This document shows positions 18,395-25,913 of a stretch of DNA of 64,000 nucleotides, in pieces. The stretch covers positions 4,774,001 to 4,838,000 of the forward strand of contig NZ_AP017422.1 in NCBI RefSeq assembly GCF_002355595.1, read 5' to 3'. Position numbers and translations under genes: made by a program. This stretch comes from Filimonas lacunae (GTDB lineage Bacteria; Bacteroidota; Bacteroidia; Chitinophagales; Chitinophagaceae). Positions within the stretch are counted from its first letter, which is position 1, and each line of letters opens with the position of its first letter. The notes below the pieces were generated by a model, which saw only the letters and a list, made by a program, of their open reading frames with translations, was not told the origin of the DNA and did no database searches.

Positions 18395-20290
18395 TTATAT
18401 TAACTCACTTAATTCCAACCAGCGCATTTCTTTTTCTTCTAATAAAGTGGTTATTTCAGAAGCACGTGCGCTGAGTTTGCTCATCTGTTCAAAAGCAAGG
18501 CCAGCTTCACTCATTTGCTCTCCTATTTTTTCTCTTTCTGCTTCCAGCTTCGCTATATCTGCCTGCAATTCATCAAATTCCCGCTTCTCTTTAAACGAAG
18601 GTTTCTTTTTAGCAACAGTTTCCGGCTGTGCAGCAGACACTACAGGTTCAGCAGCTTTAGCCGGCGCAGCCAGTAAGGTACTTAAGCCCTTTTTCTCCTG
18701 CTCTTTCTGCCACAAACGATACTGGGTATAGTTACCCGGGAAATCACGCACCTCACCATCTCCCTCAAACACAAACAGGTGATCTACCAGTCTGTCCATA
18801 AAATAACGGTCGTGCGATACTATCATCACACATCCTTGAAAATCAGTTAAGAAACTTTCCAGTACTGCCAGGGTAGGCAAATCCAGGTCGTTGGTAGGTT
18901 CATCCAATATCAGAAAGTTGGGGTTTCTGAATAAGATGGTTAACAGTTGCAGTCGCTTTTTTTCCCCACCACTCAAAGCAGTGAGATAGGTATATTGCTT
19001 TTCGGGTGGAAAAAGGAACAATTCTAAAAACTGCGCAGCACTTAACGATCCGCCTTTGGCCAGTGGAAAGCTCTCCGCAAAAGTTTTTACATACTCAATC
19101 ACACGCAGGTTATCCTTTATCACCAGGCCCTGCTGCGAAAAGTTACCAAACACAATAGTATCACCTACATTGATTTTACCACTGTCTGCCGGTTCAAGAC
19201 CTTGTAATATATTCAGAAAGGTAGATTTACCAACCCCGTTTTTACCAATAACACCAATGCGCTCCCCTTTGCTGAATGTGTAATCAAAGCCTTTGAGAAT
19301 AGGTTTCTCGCCATAACTTTTGTACACCTTTTTGGCTTCAATAATTTTCCCCCCCAGCCTGCTCATTTTCATTTGCAGCTGCACCTGGGCATCTTCAATT
19401 TTTTGTTTGGCTTTGCTTTCTACTTCATAAAAATTATCCTGCCTGCTTTTACTTTTGGTAGTACGGGCTTTAGGCTGCTTACGCATCCATTCCAGTTCCT
19501 TCCTGTACGTATTTTTAGCTTTGTCAATACTGGCATTCTCACTTTCCAGGCGGGCTGCCTTCTTCTCCATGTAGTTTTCGTAATCACCTTTGTAGGTGTA
19601 CATGTTCTCGCGCTCCAGCTCCCATATTTCATCACACACCGCATCGAGAAAATAACGGTCGTGCGTTACTAATAATAAGGTTACGTTTTCGCCGTTCAGG
19701 TAATGCTCCAGCCACTCAATCATTTCCACATCCAGGTGGTTGGTAGGTTCATCCATCAACAACAGGGTGTGCTTGTGGTCAAAGCCTATATCAATCAGGG
19801 TTTTGGCCAATGCCACCCTTTTACGTTGTCCACCGCTTAAATCGCCCACTTTGCTTTGCAGGTAGGTAATGTTCAACTTGGCCAATATCTGCTGCACCTT
19901 GGCTTCAAAATCCCAGGCGCCCAGCTCGTCCATTTTAACAAACACCTCGCCCAAAGCATCCGCATCGCCGCTTTCGGTAGCAGCTTCGTATTGGCGAATC
20001 ACGTTCATTACCGGGTTACCGGCATCGAATATATTTTCCAGTACGTTCTTATCTTCTTTAAAACCAGGCTCCTGCTCAAATAAAGCAACAGTTACATCTT
20101 TATTAATCCACAACTTGCCCTTATCGGCCGTTTCCTTCCCGGTTAAAATACGCAGCATGGTACTTTTTCCCACACCATTGCGTGCAATTAACCCTATTTT
20201 ATCCCCTTCGTTAATGTGAAATGTAATGTTGCTGAACAACGGAGTAATACCAAAACTCTTGGTTAAGCCTTCGGCTGAAACATAATGCAT
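18395..20290 (-). CDS. ABC-F family ATPase, Uup-like
   Basis: This 631-residue soluble protein has two ABC ATPase domains and no membrane helices. Walker A motifs are GLIARNGVGKST (about residue 33) and GVIGKNGVGKST (about residue 345). The signature motifs are DLSGGQRKRVALA and ALSGGEKKRLQLL, with LLLMDEPTNHLD and FLILDEPTNDLD as Walker B. The linker between domains carries the basic stretch MRKQPKARTTKSKSR typical of Uup rather than of EttA, and the C-terminus is a coiled coil (FDELQADIAKLEAEREKIGE) that in Uup binds nucleic acid. ABC-F proteins act on ribosomes; Uup is linked to DNA-repeat stability and ribosome assembly. A perfect -7 element lies four bases before the start codon. Confidence 0.93.
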   Translation of the reverse strand: MHYVSAEGLTKSFGITPLFSNITFHINEGDKIGLIARNGVGKSTMLRILTGKETADKGKLWINKDVTVALFEQEPGFKEDKNVLENIFDAGNPVMNVIRQYEAATESGDADALGEVFVKMDELGAWDFEAKVQQILAKLNITYLQSKVGDLSGGQRKRVALAKTLIDIGFDHKHTLLLMDEPTNHLDVEMIEWLEHYLNGENVTLLLVTHDRYFLDAVCDEIWELERENMYTYKGDYENYMEKKAARLESENASIDKAKNTYRKELEWMRKQPKARTTKSKSRQDNFYEVESKAKQKIEDAQVQLQMKMSRLGGKIIEAKKVYKSYGEKPILKGFDYTFSKGERIGVIGKNGVGKSTFLNILQGLEPADSGKINVGDTIVFGNFSQQGLVIKDNLRVIEYVKTFAESFPLAKGGSLSAAQFLELFLFPPEKQYTYLTALSGGEKKRLQLLTILFRNPNFLILDEPTNDLDLPTLAVLESFLTDFQGCVMIVSHDRYFMDRLVDHLFVFEGDGEVRDFPGNYTQYRLWQKEQEKKGLSTLLAAPAKAAEPVVSAAQPETVAKKKPSFKEKREFDELQADIAKLEAEREKIGEQMSEAGLAFEQMSKLSARASEITTLLEEKEMRWLELSELI

Positions 20291-20294
20291 GGCG

Positions 20295-20302
20295 CAAAAA
20301 TA
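20295..20302 (-). promoter_or_regulatory. -7 element giving a leaderless ABC-F transcript
   Basis: On the minus strand this reads TATTTTTG, a perfect TAnnTTTG. Only four bases separate it from the ATG at 20290, so transcription should begin at or next to the start codon. No clear -33 TTG at 17-23 bases is seen. Confidence 0.6.
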
Positions 20303-20358
20303 GGGTTAACAAATTCAAAAAATATTTTAAAAACGTAGCATTGTATGTTCCCGTGCCG

Positions 20359-20366
20359 TACTTTTG
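20359..20366 (+). promoter_or_regulatory. -7 element of the Rrf2-type regulator gene
   Basis: TACTTTTG is a perfect TAnnTTTG match. A TTG at 20341-20343 could serve as the -33 element, though the 15-base spacer is shorter than usual. The predicted start of transcription (about 20370) falls at the edge of the inverted repeat 20369-20389. Confidence 0.65.
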
Positions 20367-20368
20367 TA

Positions 20369-20389
20369 CTGTAATATTTTTCATTACAG
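20369..20389 (+). promoter_or_regulatory. inverted repeat, probable operator of the Rrf2-type regulator (site 1)
   Basis: CTGTAAT and ATTACAG form a perfect 7-bp inverted repeat around seven bases, 21 bp in all. It covers the predicted transcription start and ends one base before the ATG of the regulator gene. The same 21-bp layout recurs at 20846-20866 before the next gene. This is the geometry expected for autoregulation by a dimeric Rrf2 protein. Confidence 0.7.
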
Positions 20390-20390
20390 A

Positions 20391-20801
20391 ATGAACAACG
20401 GCAGATTCTCCATATCAGTACACATATTAACCCTTCTGGCAACCATGAAAGAAGAACTCGTTTCTTCGGAATGGCTGGCAGGTAGCATTAATATTAATCC
20501 GGTGCTGGTGAGGAAAGAACTGAGCAATTTGCGCGAACATGGGCTGGTGAACAGCAAAGAAGGAAAAAATGGGGGTGCACAACTCGCAAAACCGGCTAAC
20601 AGCATTTTACTGTCAGAAGTATATATGGCTGTTAAACAAAGTCCTGTTTTAGGTGTTGCTAAAAACACACCTAACCCCGAATGCCCGGTGGGCCGCCAGA
20701 TTAACGATCATTTGAACGGATTATACGAAGAGGTTGACCAGGCCTTGCTGGAAAAGTTACAACAGGTAAGCCTGGCAGATTTTTGCAAAAAGTTTGATTA
20801 G
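20391..20801 (+). CDS. Rrf2-family transcriptional regulator
   Basis: This 136-residue protein has an N-terminal winged helix (FSISVHILTLLATM, then SSEWLAGSININPVLVRKEL as the recognition region, and LVNSKEGKNGGAQLAKP as the wing) and a dimerisation helix near the C-terminus, the Rrf2 plan. The region where iron-sulfur members such as IscR or NsrR carry three Cys has only one (PNPECPVG), with another Cys near the end (LADFCKKFD). A [2Fe-2S] sensor is therefore unlikely; thiol-based redox sensing is possible. The ATG at 20391 is chosen because the upstream TTG at 20364 lies inside the promoter. The paired gene downstream encodes an NAD(P)-binding protein, like the ywnA/ywnB pair of Bacillus. 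Confidence 0.9.
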   Translation: MNNGRFSISVHILTLLATMKEELVSSEWLAGSININPVLVRKELSNLREHGLVNSKEGKNGGAQLAKPANSILLSEVYMAVKQSPVLGVAKNTPNPECPVGRQINDHLNGLYEEVDQALLEKLQQVSLADFCKKFD

Positions 20802-20845
20802 GCAGTTAACCGGGAAAAGAAATTTTCCTTTTTTAAGCACAAAAA

Positions 20846-20866
20846 CTGTAACAATATTTATTACAA
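20846..20866 (+). promoter_or_regulatory. second copy of the Rrf2-type operator (site 2)
   Basis: CTGTAAC and ATTACAA, separated by seven bases, repeat the pattern and 21-bp length of site 1 with one imperfect end. It lies in the 164-bp gap between the regulator gene and the NAD(P)-binding protein gene, 99 bp before the latter's ATG. This suggests that the neighbour is a direct target of the regulator. Confidence 0.6.
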
Positions 20867-20965
20867 TAATAAAAAGTAAATCACCGCGAAGAACAAAATC
20901 TGTTTACTGGCCAGGAATATTTTTTGCATTCCGCTTATAGGTTTACACATAAAAAATCAACAATT

Positions 20966-21616
20966 ATGAAAATAGCATTGATTGGCGCTACAGGTTTTGT
21001 AGGCGCACATTTACTGGAAGAAGCTTTACAACGTGGACATGAAGTAACCGCTATTGTACGTGACCCGGCTAAATTAACCCAGCCTAACGATAAACTGACG
21101 GTGGTGCAGGGCAATATTAAGAATGTAGCCGAACTGGCTAAACTGGTAAGCGGTGCTGATGTGGTGGTGAGTGCGTTTAATCCGGGTTGGGACAACCCCA
21201 ATATTTACGACGATTTTTTAGCCGGCAGCAAGGATATTGAAGCAGCAGTAGAGAAATCAGGAGTTAAAAGATTGATTACCATTGGTGGTGCAGGCAGCCT
21301 GTTCATTGATGGTCATCAGCTGGTAGATTCTCCGCAGTTTCCTGCTGAGTACAAAGCTGGTGCCACCGCAGCCCGCGACTACCTGAACATTATTAAAGAG
21401 AATAAAGTGCTGGACTGGACCTTTTTTAGCCCTGCTATTGAAATGCACCCGGGCATTAGCAACGGTCGTACCGGCCAGTACCGCTTAGGTACCGAAAGCC
21501 CCGTTTTTGCCGAAAGTGGCCGCAGTGTTTTATCTGTACAGGACCTGGCAGTAGTAATATTAGACGAAGTTGAAAAAAAACAATTTATTAAGCAGCGTTT
21601 TACAGCAGCTTATTAA
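20966..21616 (+). CDS. NAD(P)-binding Rossmann-fold protein (NmrA/atypical SDR type)
   Basis: This 216-residue protein opens with MKIALIGATGFVGAHLLEEA, the GxxGxxG dinucleotide-binding motif of atypical short-chain dehydrogenases (NmrA/YwnB-like). TAIVRDPAKL follows, where an Arg may favour NADP. RLITIGGAGSLFIDG and WTFFSPAIEMHPG are further family blocks. The Tyr-x3-Lys active-site pair of classical SDRs is not in its usual place, so the protein may be a redox sensor or a quinone- or aldehyde-type reductase. It is preceded by an Rrf2-type operator and ends in a hairpin terminator. The ATG at 20966 is used; the earlier TTG at 20924 lacks support. Confidence 0.88.
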   Translation: MKIALIGATGFVGAHLLEEALQRGHEVTAIVRDPAKLTQPNDKLTVVQGNIKNVAELAKLVSGADVVVSAFNPGWDNPNIYDDFLAGSKDIEAAVEKSGVKRLITIGGAGSLFIDGHQLVDSPQFPAEYKAGATAARDYLNIIKENKVLDWTFFSPAIEMHPGISNGRTGQYRLGTESPVFAESGRSVLSVQDLAVVILDEVEKKQFIKQRFTAAY

Positions 21617-21626
21617 GTTTTTAAAG

Positions 21627-21660
21627 AATGGGGCTATATTCGCCGGATGTAGCCCCATTC
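21627..21660 (+). terminator. hairpin terminator after the NAD(P)-binding protein gene
   Basis: AATGGGGCTA and TAGCCCCATT form a perfect 10-bp stem with a 13-base loop, followed by a short T-rich run (TCTCTTT). The next gene begins at once at 21666, so some readthrough is likely. Confidence 0.75.
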
Positions 21661-21665
21661 TCTTT

Positions 21666-23159
21666 ATGAAGAAAATTGATCTGGATTCTTTTATTGCCGC
21701 TATTATCGGCTTTTTTGTTGTTTACCTGTTTACACACCACAGCAGTATTGGGGTTTCTCCGGATTCTGTAGTTTACACCAGTGTAGCGCGCAACATTTAC
21801 TACCACCACGTGCTGGAGGCCTATAACCATATGCCCCTGGTTGATTTTCCGGTGTTCTACCCCATTTTCCTGTCTTTTACGATGTTCCTTTCGCACCTTG
21901 ACCCCGTGGTTTCCGGTGGCGTTATCAACGGTATTCTGTTTGGCCTGCTTATTTACATGTGCGGTCACATTATGAAGCAGATCATGCGCTCCCGCATGGT
22001 AAAATGGGCGCTATTTTGCGGCCTGCTCATCAGCCCGGCTTTACTGGATATTTACACCATGTTATGGAGCGAAACGCTGTTTATAGTACTTACGTTTGTA
22101 TTTTTCCTGTTAACCGCCTGGTATTTTAAGCGTCCGGCCTTGTTTCCTTTATTATGTATGGCTATTTGTGCCGGCCTTAGCTGTATTACCCGTTATGCCG
22201 GGGTTACTTTAATCGGCACCGGCTGCTTATTGATATTTTTTCACCCGGTGTACCGGATGAAAAAGAAACTTCCCCACAGTATCATCTTCGGGCTGGTTAG
22301 CACCAGCTTTTTAATAGCCAACCTGGTACGCAATGCGCTTATTACCGGCACACTAACCGGTAACCGCGAAAAAAGCCTTACCTCGTTCTGGGCCAATATG
22401 CATTTGTATGGCGAGGTGCTGTGTTACTGGCTACCTTTTTTAAAAGGCCACGAAACACCTGCCACCTTCCTGGCGTTTGCTTCACTGGTACTCACCATTT
22501 TTGTGCTGGTATGGCGTATACGCACCAATTACAACCACGATAGTTACCAGAACATTGCCATGGTGTTTGGTACGGTTTACATCCTGTTTATTGTACTATC
22601 CGCCTCTATTTCGCGCTACGAACCTATCAACAACCGCCTGCTTTCACCTGCCTACGCCCCCTGGCTGCTGGTAGTGGTATACTTAACAGGCCGTTTAAGC
22701 TTTAAGTTGATGTTTGTGCGTAAAACATTTACCATCGTATTACTCTCTTCCCTGTTCCTGATATTTATTTGCAGCCAGGCCATGGAAAGCTATGCTATGT
22801 ACCGCGAATACAATAACTGGGGAATACCCGGCTATACGGATGATGGCTGGAAAACCTCCCCCATTGTACAATACCTGCAACAGCACCGCAATAGCTTTAC
22901 GCCCGGACAACCTGTTTATTCCAACGCACATGAAGCCGCTTATTTCAACACCGGTATTGCATCGGAATCGCTGCCCCATGTAGTGGACAAAGAAGATGTG
23001 GAAACCTTCGACAGCACCGGCGCTCATTACCTTATCTGGTTTGAAAATGTAAACGATACCGACCTGGTAAGCCAGGAATATATAAAGGCCCGCAAACAAA
23101 TGCAGCCCGTGTTTACCACTGCCGATGGCGCAGTCTACTGGTGCACCAATAAAAAATGA
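21666..23159 (+). CDS. polytopic membrane protein, GT-C/GT39-like glycosyltransferase
   Basis: This integral inner-membrane protein of about 497 residues has roughly ten to twelve hydrophobic helices and a C-terminal soluble part of about 110 residues. The first periplasmic loop holds GVSPDSVVYTSVARNI, with an acidic residue in the position typical of GT-C enzymes that use lipid-linked sugars (PMT/ArnT-type). The later loop ISRYEPINNRLLSPAYAP, with conserved charged residues, also fits. It could transfer a sugar from a polyprenyl phosphate donor to lipid or protein. The fold call is moderate; donor and acceptor are unknown. The start is the ATG at 21666, just after the terminator; the TTG at 21570 would overlap the previous gene. 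Confidence 0.68.
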   Translation: MKKIDLDSFIAAIIGFFVVYLFTHHSSIGVSPDSVVYTSVARNIYYHHVLEAYNHMPLVDFPVFYPIFLSFTMFLSHLDPVVSGGVINGILFGLLIYMCGHIMKQIMRSRMVKWALFCGLLISPALLDIYTMLWSETLFIVLTFVFFLLTAWYFKRPALFPLLCMAICAGLSCITRYAGVTLIGTGCLLIFFHPVYRMKKKLPHSIIFGLVSTSFLIANLVRNALITGTLTGNREKSLTSFWANMHLYGEVLCYWLPFLKGHETPATFLAFASLVLTIFVLVWRIRTNYNHDSYQNIAMVFGTVYILFIVLSASISRYEPINNRLLSPAYAPWLLVVVYLTGRLSFKLMFVRKTFTIVLLSSLFLIFICSQAMESYAMYREYNNWGIPGYTDDGWKTSPIVQYLQQHRNSFTPGQPVYSNAHEAAYFNTGIASESLPHVVDKEDVETFDSTGAHYLIWFENVNDTDLVSQEYIKARKQMQPVFTTADGAVYWCTNKK

Positions 23160-23166
23160 GTTTGTT

Positions 23167-23174
23167 TATCTTTG
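23167..23174 (+). promoter_or_regulatory. -7 element giving a leaderless ispH transcript
   Basis: TATCTTTG is a perfect TAnnTTTG lying four bases before the ATG at 23179 and eight bases after the stop of the previous gene. The spacing is the same as at the ABC-F gene and predicts a transcript with almost no 5' leader. Confidence 0.65.
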
Positions 23175-23178
23175 TGTT

Positions 23179-24405
23179 ATGAAGCAATTCAATGTTCCGA
23201 ATATATACCGTAGCGATTTAATCAGTGCTATTAAACAAAACCGCAGGCAGAAGGATAAAATGAAGAAAGATTTTACGCCTACCCTGCTCGACTTTGGCCC
23301 GGTGCATATTTACCTGGCCCGTCATTTCGGCTTTTGTTACGGTGTAGAAAACGCTATTGACATTGCTTTTAAAACCATTGACGAAAACCAGGGCAAACGC
23401 ATTTTCCTGTTAAGTGAAATGATTCATAACCCACAGGTGAATGCTGATTTGAAAGCCAAAGGGGTGGAGTTTTTACAGGATACCTATGGCAAACAGCTGA
23501 TTCCCTTTTCGGATATCACACCGGAAGATGTGGTAATTATCCCTGCATTTGGCACTACATTGGAAATTGAATCTTTACTGGAATCGAAAGGCATTCCGGC
23601 TACTAAATACGATACCACCTGCCCGTTTGTTGAAAAGGTATGGAACCGCAGCGAGCAAATTGCCCAGAAAGGCTATAGCATTGTAGTACACGGCAAGCCT
23701 AAACACGAAGAAACAAGAGCCACTTTCTCCCATGCTTCTTACCACACCCCTACCATAGTGGTAAATGATATGGAGGAAACCATTGAACTGGCTAAATACA
23801 TAACCGGTGAAAAACCGGCCGATGCCTTTTATACAGCATTCAAAGGCAGGTACAGTGAAGGATTTAACGTAGAACAGGATCTGCAAAAGATTGGTGTGGT
23901 AAACCAAACCACTCAACTGGCTACCGACACGCAAAGCATTGCCGATTACCTGAAAAAGGTGATGACACAACATTACAACCTGAATGATACCACTATTGGT
24001 GAACGTTTTGCCGATACACGTGATACATTATGTTATGCTACCAACGATAACCAGACTGCGGTAGCAGGTATGTTAAGCACAGAAGCCGATATTGCTATAG
24101 TGGTTGGCGGTTACAACTCTTCTAACACCTCGCACCTGGTAGAACTATGCGAGCAAAAACTCCCCACTTATTTCATTGATAGTGCTGACAAAATCATTAG
24201 CCAGTATGAGATTATTCAATGCAACTGGAAAACAAAAGAAGAAACCGTAGTCACTGATTTCTTACCAAAAGGAAATCCTGCGCGTATTCTGATCACCAGT
24301 GGAGCCAGTTGCCCCGATGCATTAGTAGAGCAGGTAATCAGAAAACTGGCAGGATTGTATAGTGCAGAACAAACAGTAGAAAGCCTTGCTGCTTCTTTCA
24401 CATAA
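23179..24405 (+). CDS. ispH: 4-hydroxy-3-methylbut-2-enyl diphosphate reductase
   Basis: This iron-sulfur enzyme of about 408 residues makes IPP and DMAPP in the last step of the MEP isoprenoid pathway. The three cluster Cys are visible in HFGFCYGVENA, DTTCPFVEKVW and SGASCPDALVEQV. The conserved His/Glu/Thr environment is present (EMIHNPQVN, HGKPKHEETRATFSH, VNQTTQLATDT). It carries the longer N-terminus (MKQFNVPNIYRSDLISAIK) that I associate with the Bacteroidota form of the enzyme, which supports the start at 23179 over the internal ATG at 23260. It converges on cmk with a gap of only four bases. Confidence 0.97.
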   Translation: MKQFNVPNIYRSDLISAIKQNRRQKDKMKKDFTPTLLDFGPVHIYLARHFGFCYGVENAIDIAFKTIDENQGKRIFLLSEMIHNPQVNADLKAKGVEFLQDTYGKQLIPFSDITPEDVVIIPAFGTTLEIESLLESKGIPATKYDTTCPFVEKVWNRSEQIAQKGYSIVVHGKPKHEETRATFSHASYHTPTIVVNDMEETIELAKYITGEKPADAFYTAFKGRYSEGFNVEQDLQKIGVVNQTTQLATDTQSIADYLKKVMTQHYNLNDTTIGERFADTRDTLCYATNDNQTAVAGMLSTEADIAIVVGGYNSSNTSHLVELCEQKLPTYFIDSADKIISQYEIIQCNWKTKEETVVTDFLPKGNPARILITSGASCPDALVEQVIRKLAGLYSAEQTVESLAASFT

Positions 24406-24409
24406 TTAT

Positions 24410-25093
24410 TTAGCTACAGGAAATTTTCGACTGCGCCCATTCCAAAGCCAGTTCCAGCTGCTCATCGCGGGTAAGATTGCTATTGTCTAACACAATGGCG
24501 TCATCAGCCTGGCGCAGTGGGCTGAATTCGCGGTTACTATCAATGTAATCGCGCATTTCCAGGTTATTCTTTACTTCTTCAATAGTGATAGAAGGGTTTT
24601 TCTCGTACATCTCTTTAAAGCGACGCTCCACTCTTACGGCGGGGTCAGCTGTAACAAATATCTTTAACTCCGCGCGCGGAAACACCGTGGTGCCTATATC
24701 ACGGCCATCCATCACCAGCCCTTTTCTTTTCCCCATTCTCTGTTGCTGGTCTACAGCGAACTCACGTACCTCTTTAATAGCGGCAACTTCGCTCACGTGT
24801 TCACTCACCAGCATATCACGTATCAGCACTTCTACATTCTCATCGTTCAACACCATATCACTCTTTCCTGAATGATCGTTATATTGAAACTCCAGGTTAA
24901 TTTCTTTTAGTGCGTCCACTACATCTTCTGTTTTTTCCCAGTTGATGTGATTGCGCAAAAAGTAAAGCGTAATAGCTCTGTACATGGCTCCACTGTCAAC
25001 AAACACGTAGTTTAACTCATTAGCCATTTGCTTGGCCAATGTGCTTTTGCCACAGGAAGAGAAACCGTCGATGGTAATGATTATCTTTTTCAT
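24410..25093 (-). CDS. cmk: cytidylate kinase
   Basis: This 227-residue nucleoside monophosphate kinase phosphorylates CMP and dCMP with ATP. The P-loop is TIDGFSSCGKSTLA (about residues 6-19). DSGAMYRAIT is the CMP-binding start, VMDGRDIGTTVFP is the key Asp/Arg loop, and EMRDYIDSNREFSPLRQADD is the lid and base-recognition region. The longest frame goes to 25141, but the family start MKKIIITIDG at 25093 is preferred. The terminator 25143-25174 lies directly upstream and separates it from lolA. Confidence 0.97.
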   Translation of the reverse strand: MKKIIITIDGFSSCGKSTLAKQMANELNYVFVDSGAMYRAITLYFLRNHINWEKTEDVVDALKEINLEFQYNDHSGKSDMVLNDENVEVLIRDMLVSEHVSEVAAIKEVREFAVDQQQRMGKRKGLVMDGRDIGTTVFPRAELKIFVTADPAVRVERRFKEMYEKNPSITIEEVKNNLEMRDYIDSNREFSPLRQADDAIVLDNSNLTRDEQLELALEWAQSKISCS

Positions 25094-25142
25094 GCCACCG
25101 TAAAATTGCACCAATTTACTGGCTTCGTCAAATTGCGGCAAT

Positions 25143-25174
25143 AAAAAAGTCGCCCCTGTAAGGACGACTTTTTT
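25143..25174 (-). terminator. terminator after lolA
   Basis: AAAAAAGTCG and CGACTTTTTT form a 10-bp stem around a 12-base loop. Read on the minus strand it ends in T6 and lies 17 bases beyond the lolA stop. Confidence 0.88.
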
Positions 25175-25191
25175 AAATGACTTTTTTGCTA

Positions 25192-25821
25192 CTAGTTATT
25201 AATAACTTCTACGCCCGGGTGCTGTTTGGCATCGAAAACAAACTTGCTGTCGGCCAGTGCTGCACTGGTGTTTACGTTAGATAACTTAAACTCAACAGTG
25301 TTGTCACTTTTATCAATCACCTGCGCTTTTGTAACCATGTTTTTAGCTTTGTCGATAAACACAGTCACTTGCTTAAAGTTCTTGCGTTTGTCGTTAGGCT
25401 GCAACTGAATCTGGTGAAACTGGCCAGCAGAGGAAATTAATTTATAAGAGAAATCTTTGTCGTAGAAATCGCTCAGGAATTTCTGAGGAGATAAGGTTTT
25501 AGCATCATTATCTACAGGTGCTACGGTCACTTCGCTGTCGCCATTGAAGTTCCAGGTTTGTTTACCGTTGCAGAAGATTTCGGTGCTGCCCTGCTTAATA
25601 TAATACTGATCACCTTTAATGCTGATGGCGCCGGCAACAGAACCTCTCTTTACATTCTTTTTATCAGTAGTAGTATAAGTAAAGTTGGCTGTTACTCCTT
25701 TATATGTTTTCAGCTTGGTGCTAACGTTGTCCAGTATTTTTTTTGCATTGGGGTCGTTCTGAGCATTTACCAGGGTTGTTACACCCGCCAACATCATCAA
25801 TAAAACGTAAAACTTTTTCAT
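25192..25821 (-). CDS. LolA-like outer-membrane lipoprotein carrier
   Basis: This periplasmic protein of about 209 residues has a signal peptide (MKKFYVLLMMLAGVTTLVNA) and a beta-rich LolA/LolB-like half-barrel (TYKGVTANFTYTTTDKK, SVAGAISIKGDQYYIKQGST, then FIDKAKNMVTKAQVID). LolA carries lipoproteins across the periplasm to the outer membrane. The location directly after ftsK on the same strand is the usual order in Bacteroidota. The ATG at 25821 gives the signal peptide at the N-terminus; the longer frame to 25866 would run through a -7 promoter element. Confidence 0.88.
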   Translation of the reverse strand: MKKFYVLLMMLAGVTTLVNAQNDPNAKKILDNVSTKLKTYKGVTANFTYTTTDKKNVKRGSVAGAISIKGDQYYIKQGSTEIFCNGKQTWNFNGDSEVTVAPVDNDAKTLSPQKFLSDFYDKDFSYKLISSAGQFHQIQLQPNDKRKNFKQVTVFIDKAKNMVTKAQVIDKSDNTVEFKLSNVNTSAALADSKFVFDAKQHPGVEVINN

Positions 25822-25839
25822 TCTTAAAATTTTCGGTCG

Positions 25840-25847
25840 CAAAGATA
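25840..25847 (-). promoter_or_regulatory. -7 element of lolA
   Basis: On the minus strand this reads TATCTTTG, a perfect TAnnTTTG, 18 bases before the lolA ATG at 25821. It gives lolA a promoter separate from ftsK and rules out the longer start. Confidence 0.65.
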
Positions 25848-25913
25848 AGTCCAAAGGACATGCCAATTGGATGGCAAAAGTTAAAAGGTTAAAGTTAAAA
25901 TCATGCCAACACG

